Part shown: piece by piece, positions 7,342-15,413 of the stretch
Position numbering within the stretch: position 1 is the stretch's first letter
Layout: the number at the start of each line of letters is the position of its first letter
Origin: Thermodesulfomicrobium sp. WS
GTDB lineage: Bacteria; Desulfobacterota; Desulfovibrionia; Desulfovibrionales; Desulfomicrobiaceae
DNA: 64,000 nt
NCBI RefSeq assembly: GCF_027925145.1
Contig: NZ_AP027130.1
Coordinates: 992,001 to 1,056,000, forward strand
Direction of reading: 5' to 3'
Notes under the pieces: generated by a model
Databases searched by the model: none
What the model saw: only the letters and a program-made list of their open reading frames with translations
Told to the model about the DNA's origin: nothing
Made by a program: the position numbers and the translations under genes

Positions 7342-9939
7342 ATGGATCTCAACCGTTTTACCCAGAAATCCCAAGAAGCCTTGGCCGCGGCGCAAGCCTT
7401 GGCCGTGCGCCATGGCCATCAAGGTGTGGATGCCGAGCATCTCTTTGCTGCCTTGCTCGATCAAGAAGGGGGCCTGGTCCCACGCATTGTGGAGCACATG
7501 GGCTTGCAGCCCCGGCGTCTGCGCGAGGCCGTTGATCGGGAGCTTGCGCGTATCCCTCAGGTGAGCGGCCCTGGGGTGCAGCCGGGCCAGGTGTATTTGA
7601 CCCAGCGGGCAAGCCAGGTGCTGGTGCGGGCCCAGGACACGGCCCAGACCATGAAGGACGAGTACGTGAGCGTGGAGCATCTGCTCTTGGCACTGGCGGA
7701 CGAGAGCCCGTCCACTGGTGTGGGGCGGGTGTTTTCCGAGGCCAAGGTGACCAAGGACGCGCTGCTTGCTGCCATGACTGCGGTGCGTGGCAATCAGCGG
7801 GTCACCTCCGCCAATCCCGAGGAGACCTACGAGGCCCTCAAAAAATACGGCCGGGACTTGGTGGATGAGGCGCGGCGCGGCAAGCTCGATCCGGTCATCG
7901 GCCGTGACAGCGAGATCCGCCGCTGCATCCGCATCCTTTCGCGCCGCACCAAGAACAATCCGGTGCTCATCGGCGAGGCGGGCGTGGGCAAGACCGCCAT
8001 CGTGGAGGGCTTGGCCCAACGCATCCTCAACCAGGATGTCCCGGAAGGGCTCAAGGACAAGACCATCTTTGCCCTGGACATGGGGGCGCTCATCGCTGGC
8101 GCCAAGTACCGGGGCGAGTTCGAAGAGCGCTTGAAGGCGGTGCTCAAAGAGGTCCAGGCCTCGGAAGGCCGCATTATCCTCTTTATCGATGAGCTCCACA
8201 CCATTGTGGGCGCGGGCAAGGCCGAAGGCGCCATGGATGCAGGCAACCTCCTCAAGCCGATGCTTGCCCGGGGAGAGCTCCATTGCATCGGCGCCACCAC
8301 CTTGGACGAATACCGCAAGTACATTGAAAAAGATCCGGCCTTGGAGCGTCGTTTCCAGCCCGTGCTCGTGGACGAACCCAGCGTGGAGGACGCCATTTCC
8401 ATCCTCCGGGGGCTGCGGGAGCGCTTCGAGGTGCACCACGGTGTGCGCATCGCCGACGCCGCCTTGGTCACGGCCGTGACCTTGTCGCACCGCTACATTT
8501 CTGATCGGCAATTGCCGGATAAGGCCATTGACCTCATTGACGAGGCCGCGGCCATGATCCGCACGGAGATTGACTCCCTGCCCACGGAGCTCGACGAGAT
8601 CAACCGCAAGATCATGCAGCTCGAGATCGAGCGTGAGGCGTTGCGCCGCGAGACCGATGCGGCCTCCAAGGAACGCCTGGCCAAGCTGGAACGGGAGCTG
8701 GCGGACCTCAAGGAAGAGCAGGCCGCCTTGCGCGCCCAATGGGAAAAGGAAAAGGCATCCATCGAGGGCGTGCGCCAGATCAAGGAGGAGATCGAACGCA
8801 CCCGTCTGGCCATCGAAAAGGCGGAGCGCGAGTATGACCTCAACCGGGCCGCCGAGCTGCGCTATGGCCGGCTGGCGGAGCTGGAGCGCAGACTCGCCGA
8901 GGCCCAGGGCGGCAGCGAGGACGAGAAGCGTTTGCTGCGCGAAGAAGTGGGGCCGGATGATGTGGCCGCCATTGTCTCCAAGTGGACCGGCATCCCGGTA
9001 ACCAAGCTCCTGGAAGGGGAGCGGGAAAAGCTGCTCAAGCTTGCGGACGTCCTCCACGAACGGGTGGTGGGCCAGGACGAGGCGGTGCAGGCGGTTGCCG
9101 ATGCGGTGCTGCGCGCCCGGGCCGGACTCAAGAACCCCAACCGCCCCATTGGATCCTTCCTTTTCTTGGGCCCCACAGGCGTGGGCAAGACCGAGCTGTG
9201 CAAGACCCTGGCGCAGACGCTCTTCGACACCGAAGAGAACATGGTGCGCCTGGACATGAGCGAGTACATGGAAAAGCATTCCGTGGCCCGGCTCATTGGC
9301 GCGCCTCCGGGATATGTGGGCTACGACGAGGGCGGACAGCTCACCGAGGCGGTACGGCGCAAGCCCTACTGTGTGGTGCTCTTTGATGAGATCGAAAAGG
9401 CGCATCCCGATGTGTTCAACGCCTTGCTCCAGATCCTCGATGATGGGCGGCTCACGGATAGCCATGGCCGCACGGTGGATTTCAAGAACACCATCGTGAT
9501 TCTGACCTCCAATATCGGCTCGCCTACGCTCCTCGAGGGGATTACTGAATCTGGAGAACTGCGCCCCGGGGTACGCGAGGCGGTGCTCCAGCAGCTGCGC
9601 AGCCACTTCCGGCCGGAGTTTTTGAACCGTATCGACGAGATCGTCCTCTTCAAGCCGCTGCTGGTGGAGCAGGTGATGCGGATCGTGGACCTGCAGATGC
9701 GGCGGCTCCAGGCCCGCCTGGAGGAGCGCCAGATCCAGTTGCAGCTCACCGAGTCTGCCCGGCAGTGGATCGCCCGGGAAGCCTACGACCCGGTGTACGG
9801 TGCCCGGCCGCTTTTGCGTTTCCTCCAAACCCATGTGGAAACCCCGCTGGCGCGGCAGATCATCGCCGGCACCTTGCGCGACGGCCAGACCGTCACCGTG
9901 GATGTGGAGGGCGACCAGTTGGCTTTTCGAGCGGTCTGA
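7342..9939 (+). CDS. clpB: ClpB disaggregase (Hsp104-type AAA+ chaperone)
   Basis: 865 residues, the usual ClpB length. In order: the Clp N domain (1-145), NBD1 with Walker [10 protein letters not shown] (about 210) and Walker [16 protein letters not shown], the coiled-coil middle domain rich in E, R and K (about 400-530) that docks DnaK, NBD2 with Walker [10 protein letters not shown] (about 610) and [19 protein letters not shown], and the C-terminal small domain. It threads aggregated proteins through its hexamer in concert with DnaK and DnaJ. A strong GAGGAGG site precedes the ATG. No HrcA/CIRCE or sigma-32 element was recognised upstream. Confidence 0.97.
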   Translation: MDLNRFTQKSQEALAAAQALAVRHGHQGVDAEHLFAALLDQEGGLVPRIVEHMGLQPRRLREAVDRELARIPQVSGPGVQPGQVYLTQRASQVLVRAQDTAQTMKDEYVSVEHLLLALADESPSTGVGRVFSEAKVTKDALLAAMTAVRGNQRVTSANPEETYEALKKYGRDLVDEARRGKLDPVIGRDSEIRRCIRILSRRTKNNPVLIGEAGVGKTAIVEGLAQRILNQDVPEGLKDKTIFALDMGALIAGAKYRGEFEERLKAVLKEVQASEGRIILFIDELHTIVGAGKAEGAMDAGNLLKPMLARGELHCIGATTLDEYRKYIEKDPALERRFQPVLVDEPSVEDAISILRGLRERFEVHHGVRIADAALVTAVTLSHRYISDRQLPDKAIDLIDEAAAMIRTEIDSLPTELDEINRKIMQLEIEREALRRETDAASKERLAKLERELADLKEEQAALRAQWEKEKASIEGVRQIKEEIERTRLAIEKAEREYDLNRAAELRYGRLAELERRLAEAQGGSEDEKRLLREEVGPDDVAAIVSKWTGIPVTKLLEGEREKLLKLADVLHERVVGQDEAVQAVADAVLRARAGLKNPNRPIGSFLFLGPTGVGKTELCKTLAQTLFDTEENMVRLDMSEYMEKHSVARLIGAPPGYVGYDEGGQLTEAVRRKPYCVVLFDEIEKAHPDVFNALLQILDDGRLTDSHGRTVDFKNTIVILTSNIGSPTLLEGITESGELRPGVREAVLQQLRSHFRPEFLNRIDEIVLFKPLLVEQVMRIVDLQMRRLQARLEERQIQLQLTESARQWIAREAYDPVYGARPLLRFLQTHVETPLARQIIAGTLRDGQTVTVDVEGDQLAFRAV

Positions 9940-9952
9940 CGCCTGCTGGTGG

Positions 9953-10894
9953 TCACCAAACGCGGCCCTGGGAGGGACTTTCCTTCCCAGGGCCGTTTGC
10001 GTTGGGAAGCTCTGGGTGGGGCCACTGGGGTGGGTGGTCGTCCACGCGCACGGTCTGTGCCGATAGCGGACAGAGGAAGGAGAGATGGACGCACGCCAAA
10101 AGGAGCATTGGATGGACGGGACCACCGTAGCGAGTGTCGCCCACTATTGGCATGTGGAGGTGGCGGGCGGCGTGGATGCGGATTTGGTGGCGTCGGCCGG
10201 TGGCCAGATGCACGCGCACCCAGGTGCGGCGATCGTCCCGGGCGAGGACGCAAAAATGGCTGCGGGCAGCCTGTCCCTCAATGGGCGCCTGGACGGTGAT
10301 TTCGTCCCAAGTGGCTTGGCCTGCGAGCACGGCGGCGTAGGTCTTGGTGATGCGGCCCTCCTGCATCCAGCGGGAGAGGGCGGCCATGGAGGAGGCCGTG
10401 TGCGCCAGCAGCACGAGACCTGAAGCCGCGGTGTCCAGGCGGTACACGGGGTGGAGTTCGCCGGACTTCCCCAAGTGTTGCGCCGCAAGGCGGGTGAGTG
10501 CCAGGTGATCGCCCCACGGGGAACCTTGGGTCGGGACTCCAGGCGGTTTGGCCCAGATGCTCCAGGCATCCCGAATCATAAGGGCGGGAAGTGATGGGGG
10601 CTGCATCTGCAGCAGGCGTGGGTCATACCAGATTGTGAGCTCCTGGCCGGGGCGCACTACGGTCTGTGCCCGGCGCAGTCGGCGGGGCTTTTGTCCTGCT
10701 AGGTGCAACCACACCCCGCCTTTGGTCATGCAATCCTTGATGCGGGACTTGGAAAGGCCTGTGGCCTGGGCGAGGATGTCCACGGCCACGCCAGCAGCCA
10801 AGACAGGGATACGACGGCGGAAGCGTTCCATGCCGCGGCCGGTACTGGAGCGGCCAGACACTGTCGAGGGACTTTGAGAGGGACTTTTGGACAT
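9953..10894 (-). CDS. RluA-family pseudouridine synthase
   Basis: 313 residues from the ATG at 10894. An S4-like N-terminal segment (VDILAQATGLSKSRIKDCMTKGGVWL) precedes the catalytic domain, whose active-site Asp lies in HPVYRLDTAASGLVLL. GRRHQIRIHAARHLHMPIVGD is the usual RluA C-terminal motif, cut here to fit. It isomerises uridine in rRNA or tRNA; the target cannot be told. The start is uncertain: the residues before MERFRRRIP are low-complexity Ser/Arg, and this 5' part abuts the AAA/PD-(D/E)XK gene end, so it may be a newly made N-terminus. Its 3' end reads through the clpB terminator hairpin. Confidence 0.8.
   Translation of the reverse strand: MSKSPSQSPSTVSGRSSTGRGMERFRRRIPVLAAGVAVDILAQATGLSKSRIKDCMTKGGVWLHLAGQKPRRLRRAQTVVRPGQELTIWYDPRLLQMQPPSLPALMIRDAWSIWAKPPGVPTQGSPWGDHLALTRLAAQHLGKSGELHPVYRLDTAASGLVLLAHTASSMAALSRWMQEGRITKTYAAVLAGQATWDEITVQAPIEGQAARSHFCVLARDDRRTWVRVHLATGRRHQIRIHAARHLHMPIVGDTRYGGPVHPMLLLACVHLSFLCPLSAQTVRVDDHPPQWPHPELPNANGPGKESPSQGRVW
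9964..9994 (+). terminator. Terminator hairpin after clpB, inside the 3' end of rluA
   Basis: GGCCCTGGGA (9964-9973) pairs perfectly with TCCCAGGGCC (9985-9994) and is followed by GTTTGCGTT. It is 25 bases after the clpB stop and lies within the last codons of the convergent pseudouridine synthase gene. Confidence 0.7.
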
Positions 10895-10922
10895 CCACTT
10901 TGTGCTGTCTTTGTCCTTGGGC

Positions 10923-12494
10923 TCACGCCACCTCCCAGCCCACGATCTGGCGCCGGCTTGCGCTGAATTCCACCCCGACTTGCAGGAGCCTTTCCACCTC
11001 CGGTGCAGTGCGGTACTTGGCGGCATAGTCGCGGCCTATGAGCTGCGCCAGGGCCTCGCCGGTGGGGGCGTCGCCTTCTACCACCTTGAATTCAAAGAGC
11101 CATACGGTAGATCCGGCGCGCAGCATGAGGTCCAGCCGGCCCTGCAGCGAGGTGTCCTCCGCGGTCATGGGGAGCCCCAGGCTTGCCAGGTGGCTGTAGA
11201 ACACGCTGGCGAAGTAGCCTTCGTACTGGGCGATGGGGCTTTTGCGGTACCAGTCCGTCGGGATGCTGGTATAGAGGCGCTGGAAGTGCTCGTGCAGGGC
11301 CGCTGCGTCGCCGGCGCGCAGGATGCGGAAGATCTCGCCCAGGCTTTGCCGGGGCCGCGTGGGGAGCCATACCTGCTGGAGTGCTTCGTTGAGGGCCATG
11401 CGCACTTCCCGGTTGGGCACGCCCAGCTGGTACTCTTTCACGCCGTCATAGTCGTGCACGCCGGTGAAGGTGAGGTATCCGGTCTGCCAGAGCAGGGCCT
11501 CGGGCTCGATGTGCTCCACATCGAAGGCGGAGAGCAGCTGCTCGCTGGCGTACAAGCGCTCCAGCTGCGGGGTGTAGAAGCGGTGGCGGGCCAGCCACTG
11601 CACGAGAAAGCGCGGGGTGGCGGTCTCGAACCACCAGGCCCGGAACTCGCGCTGCCGCAAGAGCAGCAGCACGTCAAAGGGGTTGTACACCGTTGTTTCG
11701 CTTCCCCAGCGGTAGCCGTTGTACCAGTCGCGCACCTGCTGGCGGGGAAGTGGAGTGCCTTCGGCCGCTGCCGCGGCGAATTCCGGGGCAAAGACCGTGT
11801 CCAGATCTTCTTCGGTGTAGCCGCAGATGGTAGCCACTGAGGCATCCAAGGTGAGGTCGTAGAGGTTGTTGAGCCCGGAAAAGAGGCTCACCTTGCTGAA
11901 TTTGGAGACCCCGGTCAAAAACACGAAGCGCAGATCCGCATCCCGGCCCTTGAGTACGGAGTAGAGATTGCGCAGACCCTCGCGCATCTCGGCGGCGATC
12001 TCCGGGTGGGTGAGGTTATCGAGGATGGGTTTGTCGTATTCGTCCACGAGCACCACGGCCTGGCGTCCATGTGTCTCTGCGGCGCGGGTGATGAGTTGGC
12101 CGAAGCGCAGGTGGACGCCTTTGGGCGCAGGGTCGATAGCCACCCCAAGACGCCGGGCATTTTCCGTCAGGATCTCGTGGATGTGTTCTTCCAATTGGGC
12201 AGCCTTCTGGAGTTGCCCTTCGGCAAAGGAGATGCGCACCACCGGGTGGCGCTTCTCCCAATCCCAATGATTTTCCAGGTACAGGCCGGAGAAGAGCGCG
12301 CGGTTTGCTGCAAAGGCCTCGGCCAGGGTGTCGAGGAAGAGGGATTTGCCAAAGCGCCGCGGCCGGGAGAGAAAATAGTACTTCCCGCTTTCGGCAAGGC
12401 TCGCCACAAAGGGCGTCTTGTCCACGTAGTAGTAGCCTTCGCGCCGGATCTCGGCAAAGGTCTGGATGCCGATGGGCAGTTTCTTGCGCGCCAT
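10923..12494 (-). CDS. AAA-ATPase-like / PD-(D/E)XK nuclease fusion protein, copy 1
   Basis: 523 residues from the ATG at 12494 (GAGGTGGTTG just upstream). The N-terminal domain matches the AAA-ATPase-like family: LPIGIQTFAEIRREGYYYVD, a P-loop-like FLSRPRRFGKSLFLDTLAEAF region (quoted in part), and Walker B VVLVDEYDKPI. The C-terminal domain has the restriction-like catalytic pattern with D in GRLDLML and E-x-K in WLFEFKVV. Proteins of this build are often present in many near-identical copies per genome and have no proven function; nuclease or mobile/selfish roles have been suggested. Two further copies are in this window (14464-15248 and 51692-53257), and copies 1 and 2 share a leader that ends in a palindrome. 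Confidence 0.88.
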   Translation of the reverse strand: MARKKLPIGIQTFAEIRREGYYYVDKTPFVASLAESGKYYFLSRPRRFGKSLFLDTLAEAFAANRALFSGLYLENHWDWEKRHPVVRISFAEGQLQKAAQLEEHIHEILTENARRLGVAIDPAPKGVHLRFGQLITRAAETHGRQAVVLVDEYDKPILDNLTHPEIAAEMREGLRNLYSVLKGRDADLRFVFLTGVSKFSKVSLFSGLNNLYDLTLDASVATICGYTEEDLDTVFAPEFAAAAAEGTPLPRQQVRDWYNGYRWGSETTVYNPFDVLLLLRQREFRAWWFETATPRFLVQWLARHRFYTPQLERLYASEQLLSAFDVEHIEPEALLWQTGYLTFTGVHDYDGVKEYQLGVPNREVRMALNEALQQVWLPTRPRQSLGEIFRILRAGDAAALHEHFQRLYTSIPTDWYRKSPIAQYEGYFASVFYSHLASLGLPMTAEDTSLQGRLDLMLRAGSTVWLFEFKVVEGDAPTGEALAQLIGRDYAAKYRTAPEVERLLQVGVEFSASRRQIVGWEVA

Positions 12495-12589
12495 CAACCA
12501 CCTCGAAGGTCGAGTTCGGGTCGAGTACGGTTTGGGCATTTCCTGTACCTGCGCCCGATGGGGAAGTCAAAACGCGTGCGCCCATCTGC

Positions 12590-12614
12590 TACCGGACAAT
12601 ATCATTGTCCGGTA
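12590..12614. repeat. Palindrome at the outer edge of the copy 1 leader
   Basis: TACCGGACAAT (12590-12600), loop ATC, ATTGTCCGGTA (12604-12614): an 11-base perfect inverted repeat. The same element with one mismatch is at 15333-15359, ahead of copy 2. Between copies 1 and 2 the leader similarity runs from the start codon to this palindrome plus one or two bases and then stops, so the palindrome marks an edge of the repeated unit. No T-run follows on either strand. Confidence 0.8.
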
Positions 12615-12720
12615 ACAAATGTCATGATGCCCCCCTTGACAAAAACAGGAAATTTTCTGGAAAGAAGGCACGAATTCCTTTTGTGGAGAAAAAAACATTT
12701 CTTTTGCAAGGAGGTCCTGT

Positions 12721-13029
12721 ATGTATCCATGGATTCGGGTGGCATTTCTGGTGCTCGTCTTGATGATCGGTGGAGTGGCCATGGCTGCGGAGAAGATTGA
12801 CATCAATACGGCAAACCAGGCGCAATTAGAGACACTTCCCGGCATTGGTCCTGTGATTGCCGGACGCATCATCGAATACCGCCAGAAGAAGCCGTTTGCT
12901 TCCATTGAGGAAATCAAAGAAGTGAAAGGCATCGGGGAGGCAACCTTCCTCAAGATTCAGGACATGCTCACCGTGAGTGCGCCGCAAGCAGAGGCAAAAC
13001 CTGCTGCGCCCGCAGACGCCAAACAATGA
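12721..13029 (+). CDS. comEA: ComEA-like helix-hairpin-helix DNA-binding protein, exported
   Basis: 102 residues. An N-terminal signal peptide (MYPWIRVAFLVLVLMIGG, then VAMA-A) is followed by tandem helix-hairpin-helix motifs: INTANQAQLETLPGIGPVIA and IEEIKEVKGIGEATFLKIQ. The tail is Ala/Pro-rich. ComEA-type proteins bind incoming DNA in the periplasm during transformation; short versions also occur in non-competent bacteria with unknown roles. The ribosome site AAGGAGG is excellent. A TTGACA at 12636-12641 may be its -35, but no good -10 follows at standard spacing. No competence genes are nearby; it sits between two AAA/PD-(D/E)XK copies. Confidence 0.88.
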   Translation: MYPWIRVAFLVLVLMIGGVAMAAEKIDINTANQAQLETLPGIGPVIAGRIIEYRQKKPFASIEEIKEVKGIGEATFLKIQDMLTVSAPQAEAKPAAPADAKQ

Positions 13030-13036
13030 CCTTCCT

Positions 13037-13067
13037 TTCCCGCCGGGGCGGCTGGTCTCGGCGGGAA
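13037..13067 (+). terminator. Hairpin after comEA
   Basis: TTCCCGCCG (13037-13045) pairs perfectly with CGGCGGGAA (13059-13067), eight bases after the comEA stop. There is no clear T-run, so termination efficiency is uncertain. Confidence 0.5.
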
Positions 13068-13136
13068 TCCGAACTATTGGACATCCACGTTGTTGAGGGC
13101 TTTGGCGAACACCGTGGGGGGGCCGAAGTTCCGGCC

Positions 13137-14393
13137 TCATCGCAGCACCTCCGCCCACGCCAACTGCCGCGGCAGGCACGTGGACTTGAGGTCGTAATTG
13201 GCCTGCGCGAACGCCCGGGCATTGCGGCCGAGGCGCTCCCGGGCGGGAGGGTCATCGAGCAGTGTGCAGACTGCGTTGGCCAGCCCTGCGACGTCAAAGA
13301 AATCGACTAGCCGTCCTGTCTCGTCGTGGCGGATCGCCTCGTGCAGCGGCTTTGTGTCGCTCGCCACAATCGCGCAGCCAGCGCTCATCGCTTCCAAGAG
13401 GCTCCAGGACAGCACAAATGGGTAGGTCAGGTAGACGTGCACCGTGGAGAGCTGCAGGAGCGAAATGAAATACTGGTATGGGATGGTGCCGAGAAAATAC
13501 ACCCGCGCCCAGTCGGCATCGGGGATCTTCGGGCGCACCTCGGCGGTGAAGATGTCGCGCCAGGTGGTGAGTCCCCCGTGGCGCTTGGGGTCGGGCGCTG
13601 TGCCGTAGGAGACGCCACTGCCGCCAACGATGAGCACGTGCGCGTTGGGGCGGCGCGTCAAAATCTCCGGCAGCGCGCGCATGAAGATGTGAAAGCCGCG
13701 GTAGGGCTCCAGGTTACGGTTCACGAAGGTGATCACTTCATCGGCGCGGGTGAGCGTGCGCTGATGACCCTGCTGGGTTGTAAGGGTCAGGCTCACCGCC
13801 GGGTTGGGCGCAACTGTCTGGGTGTCGATCCCATCATGCACCACGGTGATCTTACCCCGGAAAGGCTCGGGGAAGGTGCTCGCCTGCCAGTGGGTGGGGG
13901 AGAGTCCCGCATCCGCCATCTCGAAGTGCAGCAGGTTGTTGAGGTTTTTGAGGCGTACCCGGCAGGCCTCGCCGGGGTCAGGGTTGGCAAACTCCGGATC
14001 AAAGCCCACATCCGCCCCGTGCGCGTGGTAGAAGAACTCGCAGTAGATACCCAGCCTCGCCTGGGGCCAGACTTCCTTCACGAACAGACTCTCGCCCCAG
14101 CCGGGGTGGGCGATGATGACATCTGGCGCAAAGCCCTGGGCCTTGAGCTGCATCGCGGTGCGAAAGCAGGCCTCGCCGCGGATGGTCTTGGTCTCGAAGT
14201 CGCCCACCCACGGATGCACCCCGGGTGTAGTGCCGCGGCTGACCGAGTAGGGCGTGAGCTTCACCCCCTGCCACTGGCGGGCGTCGGTGTTCTGCATGGT
14301 CATGGCCACCACGGTGTGACCGTGCTGGGCTAAAGCCGGCGCCAGGAACTTGAACTGGCCGGGGAAGTTTTGGTGGATGAAGAGGATTTTCAT
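13137..14393 (-). CDS. Glycosyltransferase, GT4-like (GT-B fold)
   Basis: 418 residues from the ATG at 14393 (the frame is open upstream to a GTG, but MKILFIHQNFPGQFKFLAPA is the usual N-terminus). The N-terminal Rossmann domain has the Gly-poor FPGQ opening, and the C-terminal domain has FVNRNLEPYRGFHIFMRALP, HVLIVGGSGVSYG and the acceptor/nucleotide motif SWSLLEAMSAGCAIVASDT. It transfers a sugar from a nucleotide donor; donor and acceptor are unknown. It stands alone, hemmed between comEA and a truncated AAA/PD-(D/E)XK copy and far from the polysaccharide locus, which suggests relocation. Confidence 0.85.
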   Translation of the reverse strand: MKILFIHQNFPGQFKFLAPALAQHGHTVVAMTMQNTDARQWQGVKLTPYSVSRGTTPGVHPWVGDFETKTIRGEACFRTAMQLKAQGFAPDVIIAHPGWGESLFVKEVWPQARLGIYCEFFYHAHGADVGFDPEFANPDPGEACRVRLKNLNNLLHFEMADAGLSPTHWQASTFPEPFRGKITVVHDGIDTQTVAPNPAVSLTLTTQQGHQRTLTRADEVITFVNRNLEPYRGFHIFMRALPEILTRRPNAHVLIVGGSGVSYGTAPDPKRHGGLTTWRDIFTAEVRPKIPDADWARVYFLGTIPYQYFISLLQLSTVHVYLTYPFVLSWSLLEAMSAGCAIVASDTKPLHEAIRHDETGRLVDFFDVAGLANAVCTLLDDPPARERLGRNARAFAQANYDLKSTCLPRQLAWAEVLR

Positions 14394-14415
14394 GAGCTGG
14401 TCAACCACGGGTTGA

Positions 14416-14432
14416 TGACGGCTCAGCCGTCA
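14416..14432. repeat. Perfect dyad between the glycosyltransferase and truncated copy 2
   Basis: TGACGGCT (14416-14423), C, AGCCGTCA (14425-14432). It lies between the start of the glycosyltransferase gene and the point where the AAA/PD-(D/E)XK homology of copy 2 breaks off (14464). It could be a regulatory dyad for the glycosyltransferase or a junction mark. Confidence 0.5.
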
Positions 14433-14463
14433 ATCCCTTCGAAGTCGGGCCCGCTGCGATCCG

Positions 14464-15248
14464 CCCCAGCTATAGCCGCTATACCAGTCGCGCACCATTT
14501 CCCGGGAAAGGGGGCGCCCCTCCTGCGCTGCTGCAGTAAATTCCGGGGCAAAGACCGTGTCCAGGTCTTCCTCGGTGTAGCCGCAGAGGGCGCTGAATTC
14601 TTCGGAAAGGATGATATCGCGCAGGTTGTTGAGCCCGGAAAAGAGGCTCACCTTGCTGAATTTGGAGACCCCGGTCAAAAACACGAAGCGCAGATCCGCG
14701 TCCCGGCCCTTGAGCACGGAGTAGAGATTGCGCAGGCCCTCGCGCATCTCGGCGGCGATCTCCGGGCGGGTGAGGTTATCGAGGATGGGTTTGTCGTATT
14801 CGTCCACCAGGACCACGGTCCGCTCTCCAAAGCGTTTTGCCGCACCGATGATGATGTCCTCGAAAAAGCCGACGATGGTTTCCTTGGAAGAGGTCACCCC
14901 AAGCTGCGCCGCGGTATTGTGGAGTTGCTCCCAGATACGGGCCTCCAATTCCGCCCGGCTTTGGAGTTGGCCGGAGGCAAAGCTGATGCGGATCACCGGG
15001 TGGCGCTTCTCCCAATCCCAATGATTTTCCAAATACAGGCCGGTGAAGAGCGTGCGATTGCCGGCAAAGGCCTCGGCCAGGGTGTCGAGGAAGAGGGATT
15101 TGCCGAAGCGCCGGGGCCGGGAGAGAAAATAGTATTTGCCGCTTTCGGCAAGCGCCGCCACAAAGGGCGTCTTGTCCACGTAGTAATATCCTTCGCGCCG
15201 GATCTCGGCAAAGGTCTGGATGCCGATGGGCAGCTTCTTGCGTGTCAT
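14464..15248 (-). pseudogene. AAA-ATPase-like / PD-(D/E)XK protein, copy 2, 3'-truncated
   Basis: Starts normally at the ATG at 15248 and encodes the AAA-ATPase-like half (P-loop RPRRFGKSL, Walker B VVLVDEYDKPI). Similarity to copies 1 and 3 stops after WYSGYSWGG at about 14464. The frame then runs a few unrelated codons to a stop at 14430. The whole nuclease half, about 260 residues, is missing. Residues 110-175 resemble copy 3 and not copy 1. Its leader carries the same conserved block and palindrome as copy 1. Expression may persist, but the nuclease cannot. Confidence 0.85.
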
Positions 15249-15332
15249 AAACCACCTCGAAGGTCGAGCCCGGGGGCGAGTACGGTTTGTACCTGCGCCC
15301 GAAGGGGAAGTCAAAACGCGTGCGCCCATTTG

Positions 15333-15359
15333 TTACCGGAAAATACCATTGTCCGGTAA
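15333..15359. repeat. Palindrome at the outer edge of the copy 2 leader
   Basis: TTACCGGAAAAT (15333-15344), loop ACC, ATTGTCCGGTAA (15348-15359), one mismatch in the stem. It is the counterpart of 12590-12614, and leader similarity ends right after it. It also lies in the leader of the divergent ispG gene, about 55 bases before its ATG. Confidence 0.75.
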
Positions 15360-15413
15360 CAGCCCCGGATGCGGCTTGGCTTCCGGTCGGCCTTGGGATA
15401 GGGCTCCTTGGCC

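Noticed and set aside
7315-10125. Very long antisense open frame (over 900 codons) opposite clpB
   Set aside because: It mirrors the GC-rich codon pattern of clpB, has no ribosome site and no recognisable protein motif.
12590-12614. Palindrome read as an intrinsic terminator
   Set aside because: No T-run on either strand, and it recurs ahead of copy 2 rather than after genes; better viewed as a repeat edge.
12660-12685. Possible sigma-54 site (GGCACG) before comEA
   Set aside because: The -12 GC element is missing at the required spacing.
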